64,000 nucleotides of DNA. It comes from Chamaea fasciata. Lineage: Eukaryota; Chordata; Aves; Passeriformes; Sylviidae. Location: contig JARCOQ010000006.1 in NCBI GenBank assembly GCA_029207755.1, forward strand, positions 8,338,013 through 8,402,012, read 5' to 3'. Of the stretch, positions 24,741-36,385 are shown piece after piece. The notes beneath the pieces were generated by a model. The model was not told where the DNA came from. It searched no databases and was given only the letters and a program-made list of their open reading frames with translations. Every line of letters starts with the position of its first letter. Position 1 is the first letter of the stretch. Both the position numbers and the translations under genes were made by a program.

Positions 24741-25258
24741 TGTAGTGGTTTGAAAACAAAACAAATGAGAGGCTCCAAGTCAGAGATACAATTTAATAGG
24801 AAGAAAGGAAAGAAAGTAAAATAAAATAGATGCAATAATACAAAAGACCACTGACAGAGTCAGAATGCAACCTGAGCAGAGTGATGGAAGCAGTCCAGAT
24901 GAGGTGGTCTTCCTGAAGCAGTGATCCTGTAGAAAGGTCTGGTAGCTCGGGTCCTCTGGGAATCCAGTGGGTAAGCGCCCCTCTGGTGTTCAGAGTCTCA
25001 GCTTATATCCAGGCTGGAATGCTTGGTTCCTCCCTCTGGGCGGAGCATCTCACAATGGGATGGTGAGTCATGTGATAAGGCCTGATGGGCCCATTAACAG
25101 GAGATAGTCCAGGAGGGGGTTATCTGTGAGTCATGTGGCAAAGGTGCTGATGGGCCCATTAACAGAAGATAATCAGAGTGGGGGAGGCAAGGAGCACTGC
25201 CTCACCTGGTTTCAACAGTTCATGAAGATGGTGATAGAATACTCTTCAACCCAGGACA
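24741..25258 (-). mobile_element. Complete solo ERV LTR with perfect 5-bp TSD
   Basis: On the minus strand it starts TGTCCTGGGTTGAAGAG and ends CAAACCACTACA. Both sides carry CTATT (24736-24740 and 25259-25263), a perfect 5-bp target duplication that fits an ERVL-like integrase. In sense order it has a U3 with a duplicated 63-bp segment (25063-25186), a TATA-like box (25002-25008) and an ATTAAA poly(A) signal (24792-24797). The overall wording matches a common passerine LTR. No internal viral sequence remains. Confidence 0.92.
25063..25186 (-). repeat. 63-bp direct repeat in LTR U3, each copy with an AP-1 word
   Basis: Two copies, starting at 25063 and 25126, share GTGAGTCATGTG, then CTGATGGGCCCATTAACAG and a G-rich end. 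Each carries TGAGTCA (25064-25070 and 25127-25133), the consensus AP-1 site. In the sense of the LTR the pair sits about 55-185 bp upstream of the TATA-like box, the place of retroviral U3 enhancer repeats. Enhancer function is inferred. Confidence 0.85.
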
Positions 25259-25569
25259 CTATTGGATTATAAAACACCCAGAACTGACATTATTACATTA
25301 TATAACCAGAATTGTACTATAATTAACACTGATTATAATTTAAAAAATATATTAGACCTGTTCATTCTTATGTCACCTTTATATGCCTCCTTCTGAAGTT
25401 GCTGCCATACTGTGGGCTTGGAAAACGTTGGAAACGGGGTCACTTTATAAAGCCTGTGACATAAACCACTCTGTGGTTGTAATCCACACTTCTGTGTCCT
25501 GGCATTTTATGAGCTGCAAAATCAAAGGCTAAGCACTGCCCCACTAACAGCTTGCCATGTAGGAACATC

Positions 25570-26060
25570 TATTGACAGCAGGGAGAGGGTTCTCTGCAGA
25601 CCTGAGACCTCTTAGAACATATGGTTTTATTGCACGAATCGTAGGTAAAACGGCCTGCCTACAGCCACCAGCCTAGGCTGAAGGGGTGCCCCAACGAGAG
25701 AGAGAGAGAGGGAGAGAGGGAGGGCAGAAGCAAGGGCAAGAGGTAAGAGAGTGAGAGAGTAAGAGAGGGAGGGTCCTTGTTACAATACATTCTATCTCCT
25801 TTTGTGTTGAGTATTCTAATTTACAGTGACCAACCGGCATGAGATACAAAACCTACAGACTTTGCATACAGCCTATGAGAACTGCCATATTACCATATCA
25901 TTCTGCATTCTAAACTCTAAAGACTACTTTTCTTATCTACCTTTTCCCTGGTACCTTGGCAGGGCTACTCTCTCGAGCTCCTTTGTTTGCTATCACTCAA
26001 CCCATCTCCAGCTAATCACTGTCTTCCTGCCTGCCATGCCTACATCTCAAAACTAGCTTT
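25570..26060 (-). mobile_element. Probable second ERV LTR (edges uncertain)
   Basis: The wording resembles a passerine ERV LTR read in reverse: 'gttttattgcacgaatcg' (an AATAAA signal on the minus strand at 25626-25631), a GA-rich run, 'agtgaccaaccggcatgaga', 'acaaaacctacagactttgc' and 'ctctctcgagctcctttg'. I could not fix TG/CA ends or a TSD, so both limits are approximate. The sequence to 26600 also contains AATAAA words and may include further decayed ERV DNA. Confidence 0.5.
25695..25772. repeat. GA-rich simple repeat
   Basis: Mostly (GA)n and GGGA steps, nearly pure purine on the plus strand. It lies inside the probable LTR. Confidence 0.85.
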
Positions 26061-27365
26061 CATTTCTATTTCACTCACAGGTTTGTATATTTTTAGAATC
26101 TCTTGCCAGGCAATCATATCTGTAAGTTTTCCTGTCTCATCTTTCCCAACATCTTCCTCTTCCGTGGGGATCTGCAGCTTAACTGTGAATAACATGCTCT
26201 GGGGGTTTTTTTGAACCAGGAATGTTTCCTTGCTTCTGTCTTTGGTAACTGAAAACCCCCTGGTGCTTGACACACGTGGGTTTATAGACCAGCAGTGTAC
26301 AGTGGGGTAACTCCATCCCCACCCTGTGATTGATTAAAAGCTATCTGCATCCCCTTGCCAATCTCCAGACACAATAAATCAAGAGCAATCCAGGAGCAGA
26401 GGCCAGCAGGGAAGGGGCATCGATCTTGCCCAGCATCATGGGGTTGACAGGAGGATAATGCTGATCACTGTGAGATGCTAAACTCCAATGATTAAAGAGG
26501 TCCATCCACCAGCAATGGCCACTGCCAAGATGTCCAATCCCAGAGGTGTCCTGACAGAAAGTCTTTAAAACAATAAAGAAAACAAGCACTGGAAATTGCT
26601 CTGATTAATTGAACATAATGAAACTTTTTGAGGTGCTGAGGAATTGAAAGGGAAGAAGTGGATTGAAGCTGTTCCTATATAATAATGTTACTGTGAAGAC
26701 AGAAAATTCTAAGTGTTAAAGAGGTGAAGGTTTTAACTTATATTATCATTGTATTTATATGTATAATATTTCTTATATGTATTTATTTTATATTATAATT
26801 ATTATCTACTACTTTTTTTTTTACTCTCTAATAGTAAGGAAGTACACACATTATGAAAATTGAGGGCTTTCCCTTAATGTTGAGTCCAAGAGAGGCCATC
26901 CAAGGGTCAGGGCTGGTCCATAGTGTCACTCTGTTCCCAACTCCCTGCCACAGTTCTGAAGTTGGAGAGTTCCTAGGGCCATAACTAAATATATTATTCA
27001 TGTGTATGTATGTGTATGTCTATATGTAGACATATATCTATATCTAGATTTAGATTTAGATTAGTGCATTACTTAGAAATTTATCTTTTCTGTGGTTGAG
27101 AGTTTGTGCAAGGCAGAGTCCCTCAGAGGCCTTCTGCTGAATATTCTCTTACTCACTAACTATAGGAGAGAAGCAGAATTCCTGAGTTATTTGTGTATGC
27201 TGCAATTAATTTCTGACACTAATGAGAAAGAGACCAATACAATGCACACCAGATTAGCTTTCCTGCTATGTTCCTTTTTATATTGACTTGCAAATGATGA
27301 TAGCACAAACTGGGCAAAGAATGCTTTCAAACTAATGTGAACCTCACAAAATTCATTATAATATT
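26061..27365. other. Non-coding DNA with AT-rich and short tandem stretches
   Basis: 26745-26830 is almost only A and T. 27000-27064 has degenerate (TGTA)n and (TCTA)n steps. No gene is seen. Confidence 0.5.
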
Positions 27366-27370
27366 TCAGA

Positions 27371-27455
27371 TATAATATAATATAATATAATATAATATAA
27401 TATAATATAATATAATATAATATAATATAATATAATATAATATAATATAATATAA
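27371..27455. repeat. Perfect (TATAA)17 microsatellite
   Basis: Seventeen uninterrupted copies of TATAA (85 bp). A pure array of this length is expected to be length-variable between individuals. Confidence 0.98.
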
Positions 27456-27457
27456 TG

Positions 27458-30151
27458 TGTCATATTAGCTCAGCACAGCACACAACCACTAAAACTGTTT
27501 CATAAAACAAGGGTTTCAATTTCATGCTGCTGGTAGTCAGACTTTGTTCTTCATCTGGCAGAAACAAAGTGGAACTCACAATTTCAAAGATTTGAGATTA
27601 AAACACAAATTGATGTGGCTTAGGAATCTATGCAGAAATCCTCATTTTAATGAGGATTATGATTCTCTTATCTCTAAGTCAAAAGAATTTTTGTTATTTT
27701 AATATTGGAAACACTGATGTTGACTGCACAGATAGATCCTTCTTTCGAGGCAAGAATCTAAACAAGGTGCAGCAGGTGATTGTGAGTGAAGAAGTGGCGT
27801 GTGAAGGGTGCAATGTGATGCATGTGCAGGGAAACAGAAACGTATCCAGCTATCCTGCTGGAAAAAAGAAACCCAAAACATTCCTCTGCATCTAGAATGA
27901 AAGGGTTGGACTTGTTTTACTATTTGACATTGCTCTGAAGACATTTTTGTAAGAATGGGGGTCGGGATGGAGGATAATTACAGAAGTAGTCATCCTTTCA
28001 AGGGAAAAGGAGCCTCCAAAAGTTTGAGTTTTGGCCTAGGTGCACCTTTAATTTCTGGAAGTTTTAAAAACCTTTAAAAAAAAATCTTGGTCTAAGTATT
28101 GTTTATCTCATATTATTCTAGAAGAAAAGTATGCCAAAGATCCATTAATGTTAGGATCTGGTTATTATCCCTTTCCAGTTATTTTGCCTGGAGTGGGATT
28201 AAAAAAACACTAGTACTAAGCATTTCATCAAGAGGTAATGAAAAATCTATGTGTTATCACAGAAATGGGACTTCAGAGGCCATGTAGGGGTGGAATAAAT
28301 TCCACTTGAAGGAGTAAGGGCAGCCTGGTGAGCCAGCAGTGTTTTCATCCTGTGGTCAGAGAAAAAAGCAAGTTTTAAATCTCCAGGGTTTGTCTATAGC
28401 TGTACTTACTGACTCATCTCGGACAAATCACTTAAAGACCTAAAAGTTGGCTTTATCAACTCCAAAATTGTTGTGGGTGATTTCAGTGACTTGTAAAACA
28501 CTTCCTGTTTTCTGAAGGAAAATATTGAAAAAGTCTAGACACACAAAATAAATATAGGGAAATTGAAATGCTGTCTAAACTGATATAGTACAGAGAGGCA
28601 CAAAAGCTGTGCTGGAGCAATTAACAGCATTTTTATTGACAATGGAGAAGCTGATAGCTCTGATAAGAAAATGAGATGGTTCAAAGGATAGAGCATGTGT
28701 TGAGATAGGACCAAGAAAATTATGAACTCTGAAAATGCAAAATTTGGTGAGAAAAATATGGATTTAGCAAACAAGTTTGCTCTGTGGGGGAAAGAATACA
28801 GCCATATTTTTGCAGCTTGGGGCATAAATAGTTCTTGCTTCACTCTTTTATGGGGCAAAACCACCACTAGGTTACTTCCATACCTGAGACAGCTTTTCCA
28901 AATTGATGTGCTGTCCTGAGACAGTGAAATACAGGTTAATGTCAATATTCCATTGAAACGGTTCCACAAAACTACCAAGCTGCTTGCTCAGAAATATCTT
29001 TCAGGAAAGTTAAACTTATCTGCAGTTTTCCTATGTTATATGTTGAGGAAAGAAGTTGATGGCCATTAGAATTTTGGCAGTATGTGAAGAATGAAGGAAA
29101 TGGATGATAACGTGCCTTAGGAATGGATTTGGGTAATAATTGCTGGAATCAGAATCAATCTGTGTAGGAAACCAAAAGTAAAAGAATCACCTTCAGTGAG
29201 ACAATTACCTTCACTGAGTGCAGAAAGAAAAGTGCAGCCAAGTTTTCCAAAGATCCACCAATACTCCAAAAACAACCCCGGCTCCCTCAGGCTTTTTCCC
29301 CCTTTTAGTCCAAGTTTACATACCCCAAGTGTTGAGACTCTGCTCCTCCACACAAACAGACATTACAAAATCCTGCCGAGAACCTCAGAACCAAGACTTA
29401 AAAAGAGCTGGACAACTATTTTGTGGTGCTAGGGAGAATTACATTTTAAGAGGTGAAATAAAGACATCACATTGGAGAATTTGCAGAGCATTTGGAGTGG
29501 TTTAGCTCTCCCCTGCCTCCAGGTGTGTTTGCTTTTCTGTTGCACAAACCTCCAGCAGAAACAGATGTCTGTATGCAGGGCTGTATTTCTGTGTTGGCAG
29601 GAACCAGAGATGTTCAAACAACTCCCTCAAATCTTTGGTGCTGTATGGAGCATGTGAACAAGTTAATCCTCATCTAAGCACACTGAGTCAAGCTCATCCT
29701 CTGACTGAGTGAAGTGTTAGAATAATACTACAAAAAACTCCAAACAAACAGTTCAGGGATTGAATGTATCTGATTCAATGGCAGAACAATCTAAAGAGCT
29801 TCAACAATGAGATCTGATGTAAAGTAATCAGTTTTTACATAAAGAAGCTTATCACTTAGCTCATGGGTCTAAAATACAGTAAGGACATATCATGGATGAT
29901 GAAATAAAATAGTGGTTTTGTTTTATAAGACTAAACTCAAAGAGTTCTGGAGTAAAAACATGGTACCAGAAAGAAATCTTACTGCCAGTCACTCTGCAAA
30001 GGCCAAAGACTTTGAAGGTCTATGAATTCCATTATTTCTGAGTTTCACCCAAAGCCTTAATGAAAGGGTAATAATGAAAAGGTGCCTCAAACAAACACCT
30101 GAGCCTAATTTTTCTCTCCAGGCTGTTGCTGCCCCAGTATCCTGGTTTAGA
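27458..30151. other. Unique non-coding DNA, no gene seen
   Basis: Includes the 147-codon minus-strand open frame at 28535-28978, which is hydrophobic, has no recognised motif and sits in AT-rich DNA. I treat it as chance. No repeat was recognised. Confidence 0.45.
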
Positions 30152-30300
30152 TCTCATAGGATCACAGCATCCCTAAAGTTAGAGAAGACCCCCAAGATCA
30201 TTGGCTTCAAACATTAATCCAACAGCTCCATGTTCACCTCTAAACCTTATCCCCAAGCAATACACTCACACACCTGAACACTTCCATGCAAGGAATTTCA
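30152..30300 (-). mobile_element. Short, diverged CR1 fragment
   Basis: Reverse-complement CR1 wording: 'catccctaaagttagagaag', 'cccccaagatcattggctt', 'ttcacctctaaaccttatcc', 'caagcaatacactcacacac'. It is heavily diverged and only about 150 bp long. Confidence 0.65.
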
Positions 30301-30639
30301 TGTACAGATTCACTAGCAGTCAGTTTTATCTCTCCATCTTAGAAATTTAGAATAATTTATACAAGTAGTAGGCACATTTGGTGCTTGTTTGCCTGTAGAT
30401 GCCTCAAGAATATGTCTTCTGTAGATTTAATTCCATAACTCTTGAAAATAGGAGAAGGTGCCCAAATATTTCTTTGTATCTACACATATTTGAGTGGAAT
30501 ATGCATGGGAGGGATTTGTAATTAACCAAACTGGAAATTAACACAAAAACCATCAAGTTTTTGAATAGGATTAGCCCCAGGAAAAGGGAACCCAACAATT
30601 TACTAGTTACATGTTGCATTGTTTTTCAGCATGGCTCTG
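30301..30639. other. Unique non-coding DNA, nothing recognised
   Basis: AT-rich sequence between the CR1 fragment and the next LTR. No feature is supported. Confidence 0.45.
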
Positions 30640-31530
30640 TGTTGTGGTTCAATCCCACCCAGAAACTCAGCCCCATACAGCTGCTCATTCACTGCCCACC
30701 AGTGGGATGAGGATGGGAATTGGAAGGGTAGAAGTGAGAAAAACTCACAAGTTGAGATAAAAATAATTTAACAATGATAAAAGAAAAAAATAAGAGAGAC
30801 ATAAAACCCAAGAAAGACAAGTGCAGCAAATAAAACCAAATGTTCACTGGTACACTTCTGTGTGGTGCCAGCGTGTTATGAGCCCCAGAAAGGTGTATCA
30901 AGCTCTGAGGGTTAACCAGTGACCTCCCAGAAATGGCTTAATAATAATTAGCAAGACAGCTGATTGGGTGTGTTTTAAAAAAGCAAAAAGGTTTTAATTA
31001 AAGAGAAAATAAACTACACAAAAGAACAAAAGTCATGCACAGTGCAGGGAAACTCCTTACACCTGCTAAGGCACCCCAAAAAGCACCGAGGGGCTTTGTG
31101 CTCATTCTTAAGTACTAAATGATTTAGGAAGGGTTTTTGGCAAGCTGCCCAATATAAACAGCTGCAGCTTTTGAGGTACATTTACACATATCAAAGATCC
31201 AGTAGGTGCCTTTGTGCTGGCACTGGGCCAATTATGATGAGAGAAGCACAGAAGGTTCTGGTGCTTCTCCCTCAAAAGTTCAGAGGTAAACTTAAACACT
31301 TTTCTTTACGTGGAAACATCCACTCGATGGTGGGGGTGCAGTGCAACTGTTCATCACCAGCTGACTGATGATCAACAAGTCCGTGGTCACTCCCATTCCC
31401 AGAAGCCTCTCCACCTGTTTATATGCTGAGGGTGCCACACTGTTTGGAATATCCCATTGTCCAGCTGGGATTAGCTGTCCCAGCTCTGTCCCCTCCCAAC
31501 TCTTTGTGCACCCCCAGCCTACCAGTGGCT
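30640..31530 (-). mobile_element. Old ERV LTR (family B), split by an insertion
   Basis: Left part (30640-30858) matches the end of a widespread avian LTR in reverse: 'gttcaatcccacccagaaac', 'aaaactcacaagttgagata'. The right part (about 31340-31530) resumes it: 'gtgcagtgcaactgttcatc', 'accagctgactgatgatcaa', 'ctgtttatatgctgagg' (a TATA box on the minus strand, about 31417), 'gctgtcccagctctgtcccc', 'tttgtgcacccccagcctac'. The 5' part of the LTR is missing beyond 31530. Related copies lie at 39.7 and 49.5 kb. Confidence 0.7.
30859..31298. mobile_element. Possible nested LTR-like insertion
   Basis: This 440-bp segment interrupts the family-B LTR and has no match to it. It starts TGTGTGGTGCC and ends CTTAAACA, so it has TG...CA ends. 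Its flanks CACTTC (30853-30858) and CTTTTC (31299-31304) agree at four of six positions, a weak target duplication. An alternative start is TGTTATGAG near 30874. I do not recognise the family. Confidence 0.4.
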
Positions 31531-34500
31531 GTACGCCCATTAATTTTTGTTTTGGTTTTCTGAGATCTTCATTATCCCTCCACTGGTCATTCTAATCCCA
31601 TCTTAAACTCACCGTCTGTTTTTCCCTGGAGTATCTCTCATGTTGAGATTTATGACTACCTGGAGGGTAACAGGCAGGAATCAGAGTTGTCACTTGAATT
31701 TTGGATAGCAGAAACTTCATCTCAGGCTGAGGCAGAGGTTGTTTTCTGATGTGGTGAAATTTTCATACCTGCCAGACAAATGGGAATTTTTCCTGATTAG
31801 GAATGGCTCAAAATTGGAAAAAAATTATCTCATGCTTAGGCAGCAGAATTTCCATCTAAATTTCTTTAGTTTGCTTGAGATTTTGGGTTTCTCTTATTGA
31901 TGATTTTGGTGTTTTTTTTTTTTGTTTGTTTGTTCATTTGTTTTAATAACTGAAGAAAGTAGATAGGAAGCTTGCTATTAATGTGATAGAGATGAGAGCT
32001 TAATTTCTGTAGCTGCCTCCTTGTTCCTTTAAAAGAACATTCTAAAAAGAATGGTTCTCTTCAAAATAAAACTTTTCTAACAAAACCAGGGAACTTTTTA
32101 CCTCCGTAAACTAATCAGGAAACCTGGAGCACTATTGATTTCACTTGTGATGCTGGAGAAAGAAAAGACATAAGGCAAATGGCATTTGAAGTACGTGAAT
32201 CAGATCAATTGTTTTCATTTTGCAGAGACTGGTCAAGAGAGTTTTTCTCCAATCTGCTCTTGCTGACTTGGGAGTTTTGTGTCAGAAACACCTCTTAATT
32301 AGGTTCTAAAATGATACAGAAGTTCTGGCATTGGAGGAGAGTGTTCAGTCTATGCAGTAGGGAATGACTGCTCCTAGTGCACAGTAAAATCCTCTCAAAG
32401 ACAGTTAATCAGGTACTTGACAAGCCCAAAAGAAATCTATAGAAAAATTAATAAATAAGGGTTAAAAAAAAGGATTTGGTTGCAATGATGTTGTATGTGT
32501 GTGTGTCATATTTTACATATGACACTGTATATGTAAGCACATTTTCTGAAGTGTATTTGACCAGGTAAGCTTTAAAGTGCAGACATTAAACAAAATAGGA
32601 ATAAAAATTATGATTTTCATGTCCTGAAAATCTGACACACTATGCATTTCCATCCTTTGGAAATCAAAACAATTAAATTATTTTAAATCATACTCTAATT
32701 AATAGAAAAAATGAATAGAAATTAAAAATCACTGACTTTTAGGCTTTGCCTTCAATTCTGAATACAGGGCTCTATACATATATCTATTAATGTATATTGG
32801 TGCTGCTCACATACAAGAGTTTTATAACACTTCTCTGCCACGGATTTTGACAGTTGTGTTTATTAGATACATGTTTGAAAAGTGCAAAAAATTGTTCTTT
32901 TGCAAAAAATGCATTCTTGATTGTGTTGACCTAAGGGCAGGTGACTTTGTTCATCATTTTTTAGTATGATTGGTGCCTCATCAGTGACTCTTAGGTTTTC
33001 ATTAAAACTGCCTGCAGTATTTTGTTGATTGTGTTCTTTCGAGGCCAAACTTTTTTCCCCCCTGATTAGCTCTGGCTACAAAGGGAAATCCTTGGGGCTG
33101 GTTTCAATGAAATAGGTTTGGCTAATCTTAGATTTTCACTGAGCAAACACCTTGCAACAAAAACTTCTTGGCTGCCAATATCTGACACTAAACCCCAAAG
33201 AAAGTATTAGGTCAAAAGAGCACAGTTCCTTTAGACATCTTATGTAGACTTCATGCTTAATTTAGACCTTAATAGAGAGTGGCCTTACTGATAGCTATTT
33301 GCAGTAGAAATTAAACCTATTATATAAATAAAAAACTTTTATGAGAAGAGAATCCACTTCTAAGGATGCTTTGATTGTGTTTCCAAAATACAACTGTTAC
33401 CTTAATTTACACAGTGGGGTGTCTGTGACATGTGCGTTATCATGTCATGGAAAGTGATCAGTAGAAGCAAATTTGCCATGAGCTGGGTTTATGTTTTTTA
33501 GTTTTTTGTTTCTTTTTTTGTTCATCCTTTTGGGTATTTTGTTTTGCTTTGGTAATTTTTTGTGAGGGTGGTGTGTTTTTGTTTTTGTTTTTATTTTTAA
33601 CTGGAAATCAAATCAGGATACAGTTTGGGGATAAGCTGTGTGTGCAGAGATGGATTGTTGTGGCATTTTCTGAAGTTTGGAGCTTGTGAACTTCTGTACC
33701 TCTCTTATATCATGCTGTTAATGCGATAGAGCATCAGTTGTAGTTGAAATAGGTGAAATTTGCCATTATTTGATTTTGCACATTTCCAGTATTGCAGCAC
33801 AGGTGTGTTGATGCTCTGCAGTCATGGTTGCAGCAAGGTTTAATTATTATGGGAAGATTTTTGTGCCTTCAGACTGTAATCTTCTATTTTCACAGCCAGT
33901 TACAGTAATACCAGTGGGACTGGTATTTCTTCTTGCACGAAGGTCTTCAGTGTTCTCAGTCTGTTTTGGGGAATTAGAGCTGAATTTCAATTATAAAAAA
34001 AATAAATTATAAAAGTATAGATGCCCATAATTTAAGCAAAATCAGGCACAGAAGAGCCCTGCTCTTCCAGCTTGTCCAAGTCCATGTTTCTAGGACCCAG
34101 CCATGACTTGCCAGCAGGGTAGATGCTGCCAGCTTCCTTCTCCTATCATTTGCAATGTTAAAAAATAAATAAACAAAAAGGGAAATGGATAATAAAATTC
34201 CAACAAAGAGCACAGTGGTTGTTAATGGTTCACCTGCATAATTCTACTACAAATAATATACATTATACATGCAATACTAATATTCACCAAAGATAAAGGT
34301 CCTGAGGTATATTGAGAACATCCCAGCTAGGTTTAATATAATTACAAGATGAAATAAATGGTATTCATAAGAGGCCAGAACAGCACCACAGAGCCTAATG
34401 AATTATTGATGATAACCTCCAAGCTGACCCATTGCCTTTGATTTTTCACTCATTCTTTCCCATTTCAGTGATGAAGCTTCTAGGGAGAAAGCCATCTTTT

Positions 34501-36169
34501 AAATTATTAAGGAAGAAAAAAAAATAAATCTTAGTCTTTATTTTTGAAAAAATGCTGTGTTTATGAAACAAGCAACTAAAAGCAATTTTGCCCGTCTGAA
34601 TTTCTCCTGTAGGTCATGAGAATGAGGGTGTTTTGTCACATTTATTTCTCCAAAAACAAAGTCTATTTCCACATCATTACTTCCTGATTTTGTATGATGC
34701 TTTGAGGTGGTAATTTTTCAAAGGTTAGTTCCTCACCTAGTTCCTTGAGTCCAGTGATTTAAGTCTGATGCAAATATGGACTGTAAAGTTAATCTAAAGA
34801 AGTAATAGAAGATTGGGATCTGTGTTACTCCTTAGTCTTACCCCAGAAATGTCTGGGACTGCCTGGTGGTGCCAGTGACTGAATACAGTTGATTCCCAAA
34901 AAGAAGAAAATAAACAAACTATAAGATTAAGGCAAAAAGCAACAGTTGGATTTTTCAGAGTATCACAAACAACCACTGTAAATTACGATTTATTAGCTTG
35001 AAATATAAGCACATTGTTACCATCTTGAAAGGAAAATGACACTAAATATCTGAAACTCCACCCAGATAGATAAGGATAATAGAACCAGTTATTAAGTTAG
35101 AAATGTTGAAAGAGCATATTTGAATGGAACACCTTATGACTTTGTGTACATCAATAAATACAAACATAAATGCTGAAGGATAATGCCTCCTGGTCAGAGT
35201 TCCTTACTACTTTCATTCTAACCACAGAGCAGACCTGAGCTAGAGTATTACTAGGGCAATGTATATCAACCAGATGTAAAATGCTATTTTTAGTCTTTTT
35301 ACTACTCCTAAGCCATTAACTGAGCCTTAAAAGCAGGAGGGCAAAGCATTAGCCATACTAGTATTAGTTCCTATTTTTGACAGGGAGAAACTGAAGGATA
35401 AATCCTATATTTGAGATGAACTAAGAATAAGATTTCATCTATTTCCCTTACGGATTTCAATAACTTCAATGACAGGCATGTTTAGCCATTTGTAAGAGCT
35501 TTTAGACTTCCCACTCCAGGTGTATATTATTTACAGTTGTAGCTGAAGAATGTCATGGACAAATTTAGAATTTCCTGATTATCTTTCATCTTTTCCCAAT
35601 TTTTTCTTTGTCTAAAAGCCTTTATAGCCTCATTCTCTGTATAACTTCCATAATCAGGCAATGCCTTCATGTCTTGGTTATTTGGAGACAGGTCTGTTCC
35701 TGAGTCAAACAGGATATATTACTTAGAGGATTTTTTTTTTTTTTAGCATCTCCTTCTTTAGATCAGAAAGTGGAAATAGCGGTTTATTTATGCAAACACA
35801 AAATAAATGCTGTTAATTCACACCTGAAACTCTTTTAAGACAGTGTTTATGCATGTCCATTAATGTGGTAGCATGAATGAAACCTTTTGAAGGAGCAGGA
35901 TTTCCGAAGTAGACCTTTCAGCAGCCCCGGACCTAGAAACAGGTTTTGTAACAGGAATTTTAGTATTTCTTTCTTTTCTTTGTTGTTCTCCCTGAGATTA
36001 ACTTTTCATTGAGATTTGGGTAAAAGTCCAGTGTTTAAATCCCAGGAAACCTTTGTGGTTTCTGAATGTACTGAGGTACTGCGAGCTTCTTTAGAAGGCT
36101 CATGTCCGGGGAAACCCCATACTCCATGAATTTTATGTTTCTCTTCCCAAGGCAGTAAAGAAGCTGTTA
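31531..36169. other. Unique AT-rich DNA, no gene seen
   Basis: The longest repeat-poor block in the left half. It has a T/G-rich stretch at about 33490-33598, A/T runs, and a perfect 8-bp inverted repeat (TGTCATAT...ATATGACA, loop TTTAC) at 32504-32524. Open frames are short and have no splice context. Confidence 0.5.
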
Positions 36170-36385
36170 CCACCACTTCTTTGTGGAGAATGGGGCACTG
36201 GAATAGATTACCCAGGGAAGCTGTGGCTGCCCTGTCCCTTGAGGTGTCCCAGGCCAGGCTGGATGGGACTTGGAGCAAGCTGGTCTGGTGGAAAGTGTCC
36301 CTGCCCATGGCAGGGGGTGGAATAAGATGATCATTAGAGCCTCTTCCAACACAAATCATCCCATGATTCTGATTTCTTTCATGAA
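36170..36385 (+). mobile_element. CR1 LINE 3' fragment
   Basis: CR1 wording: 'gattacccagggaagctgtg', 'gaggtgtcccaggccaggct', 'gagcaagctggtctggtgga', 'cctgcccatggcagggggtg', then 'cctcttccaacacaaatcat' and 'ccatgattctgatttct'. A 163-codon minus-strand open frame across it is a by-product of the repeat. Confidence 0.92.

Noticed and set aside
27371..27455. Could the (TATAA)n or other arrays be a CRISPR array?
   Set aside because: No repeat-spacer structure anywhere in the window, and the DNA is clearly avian.
28535..28978. 147-codon minus-strand open frame
   Set aside because: Hydrophobic, AT-driven composition, no motif, no splice or promoter support. It remains the longest unexplained frame and could be rechecked by conservation.
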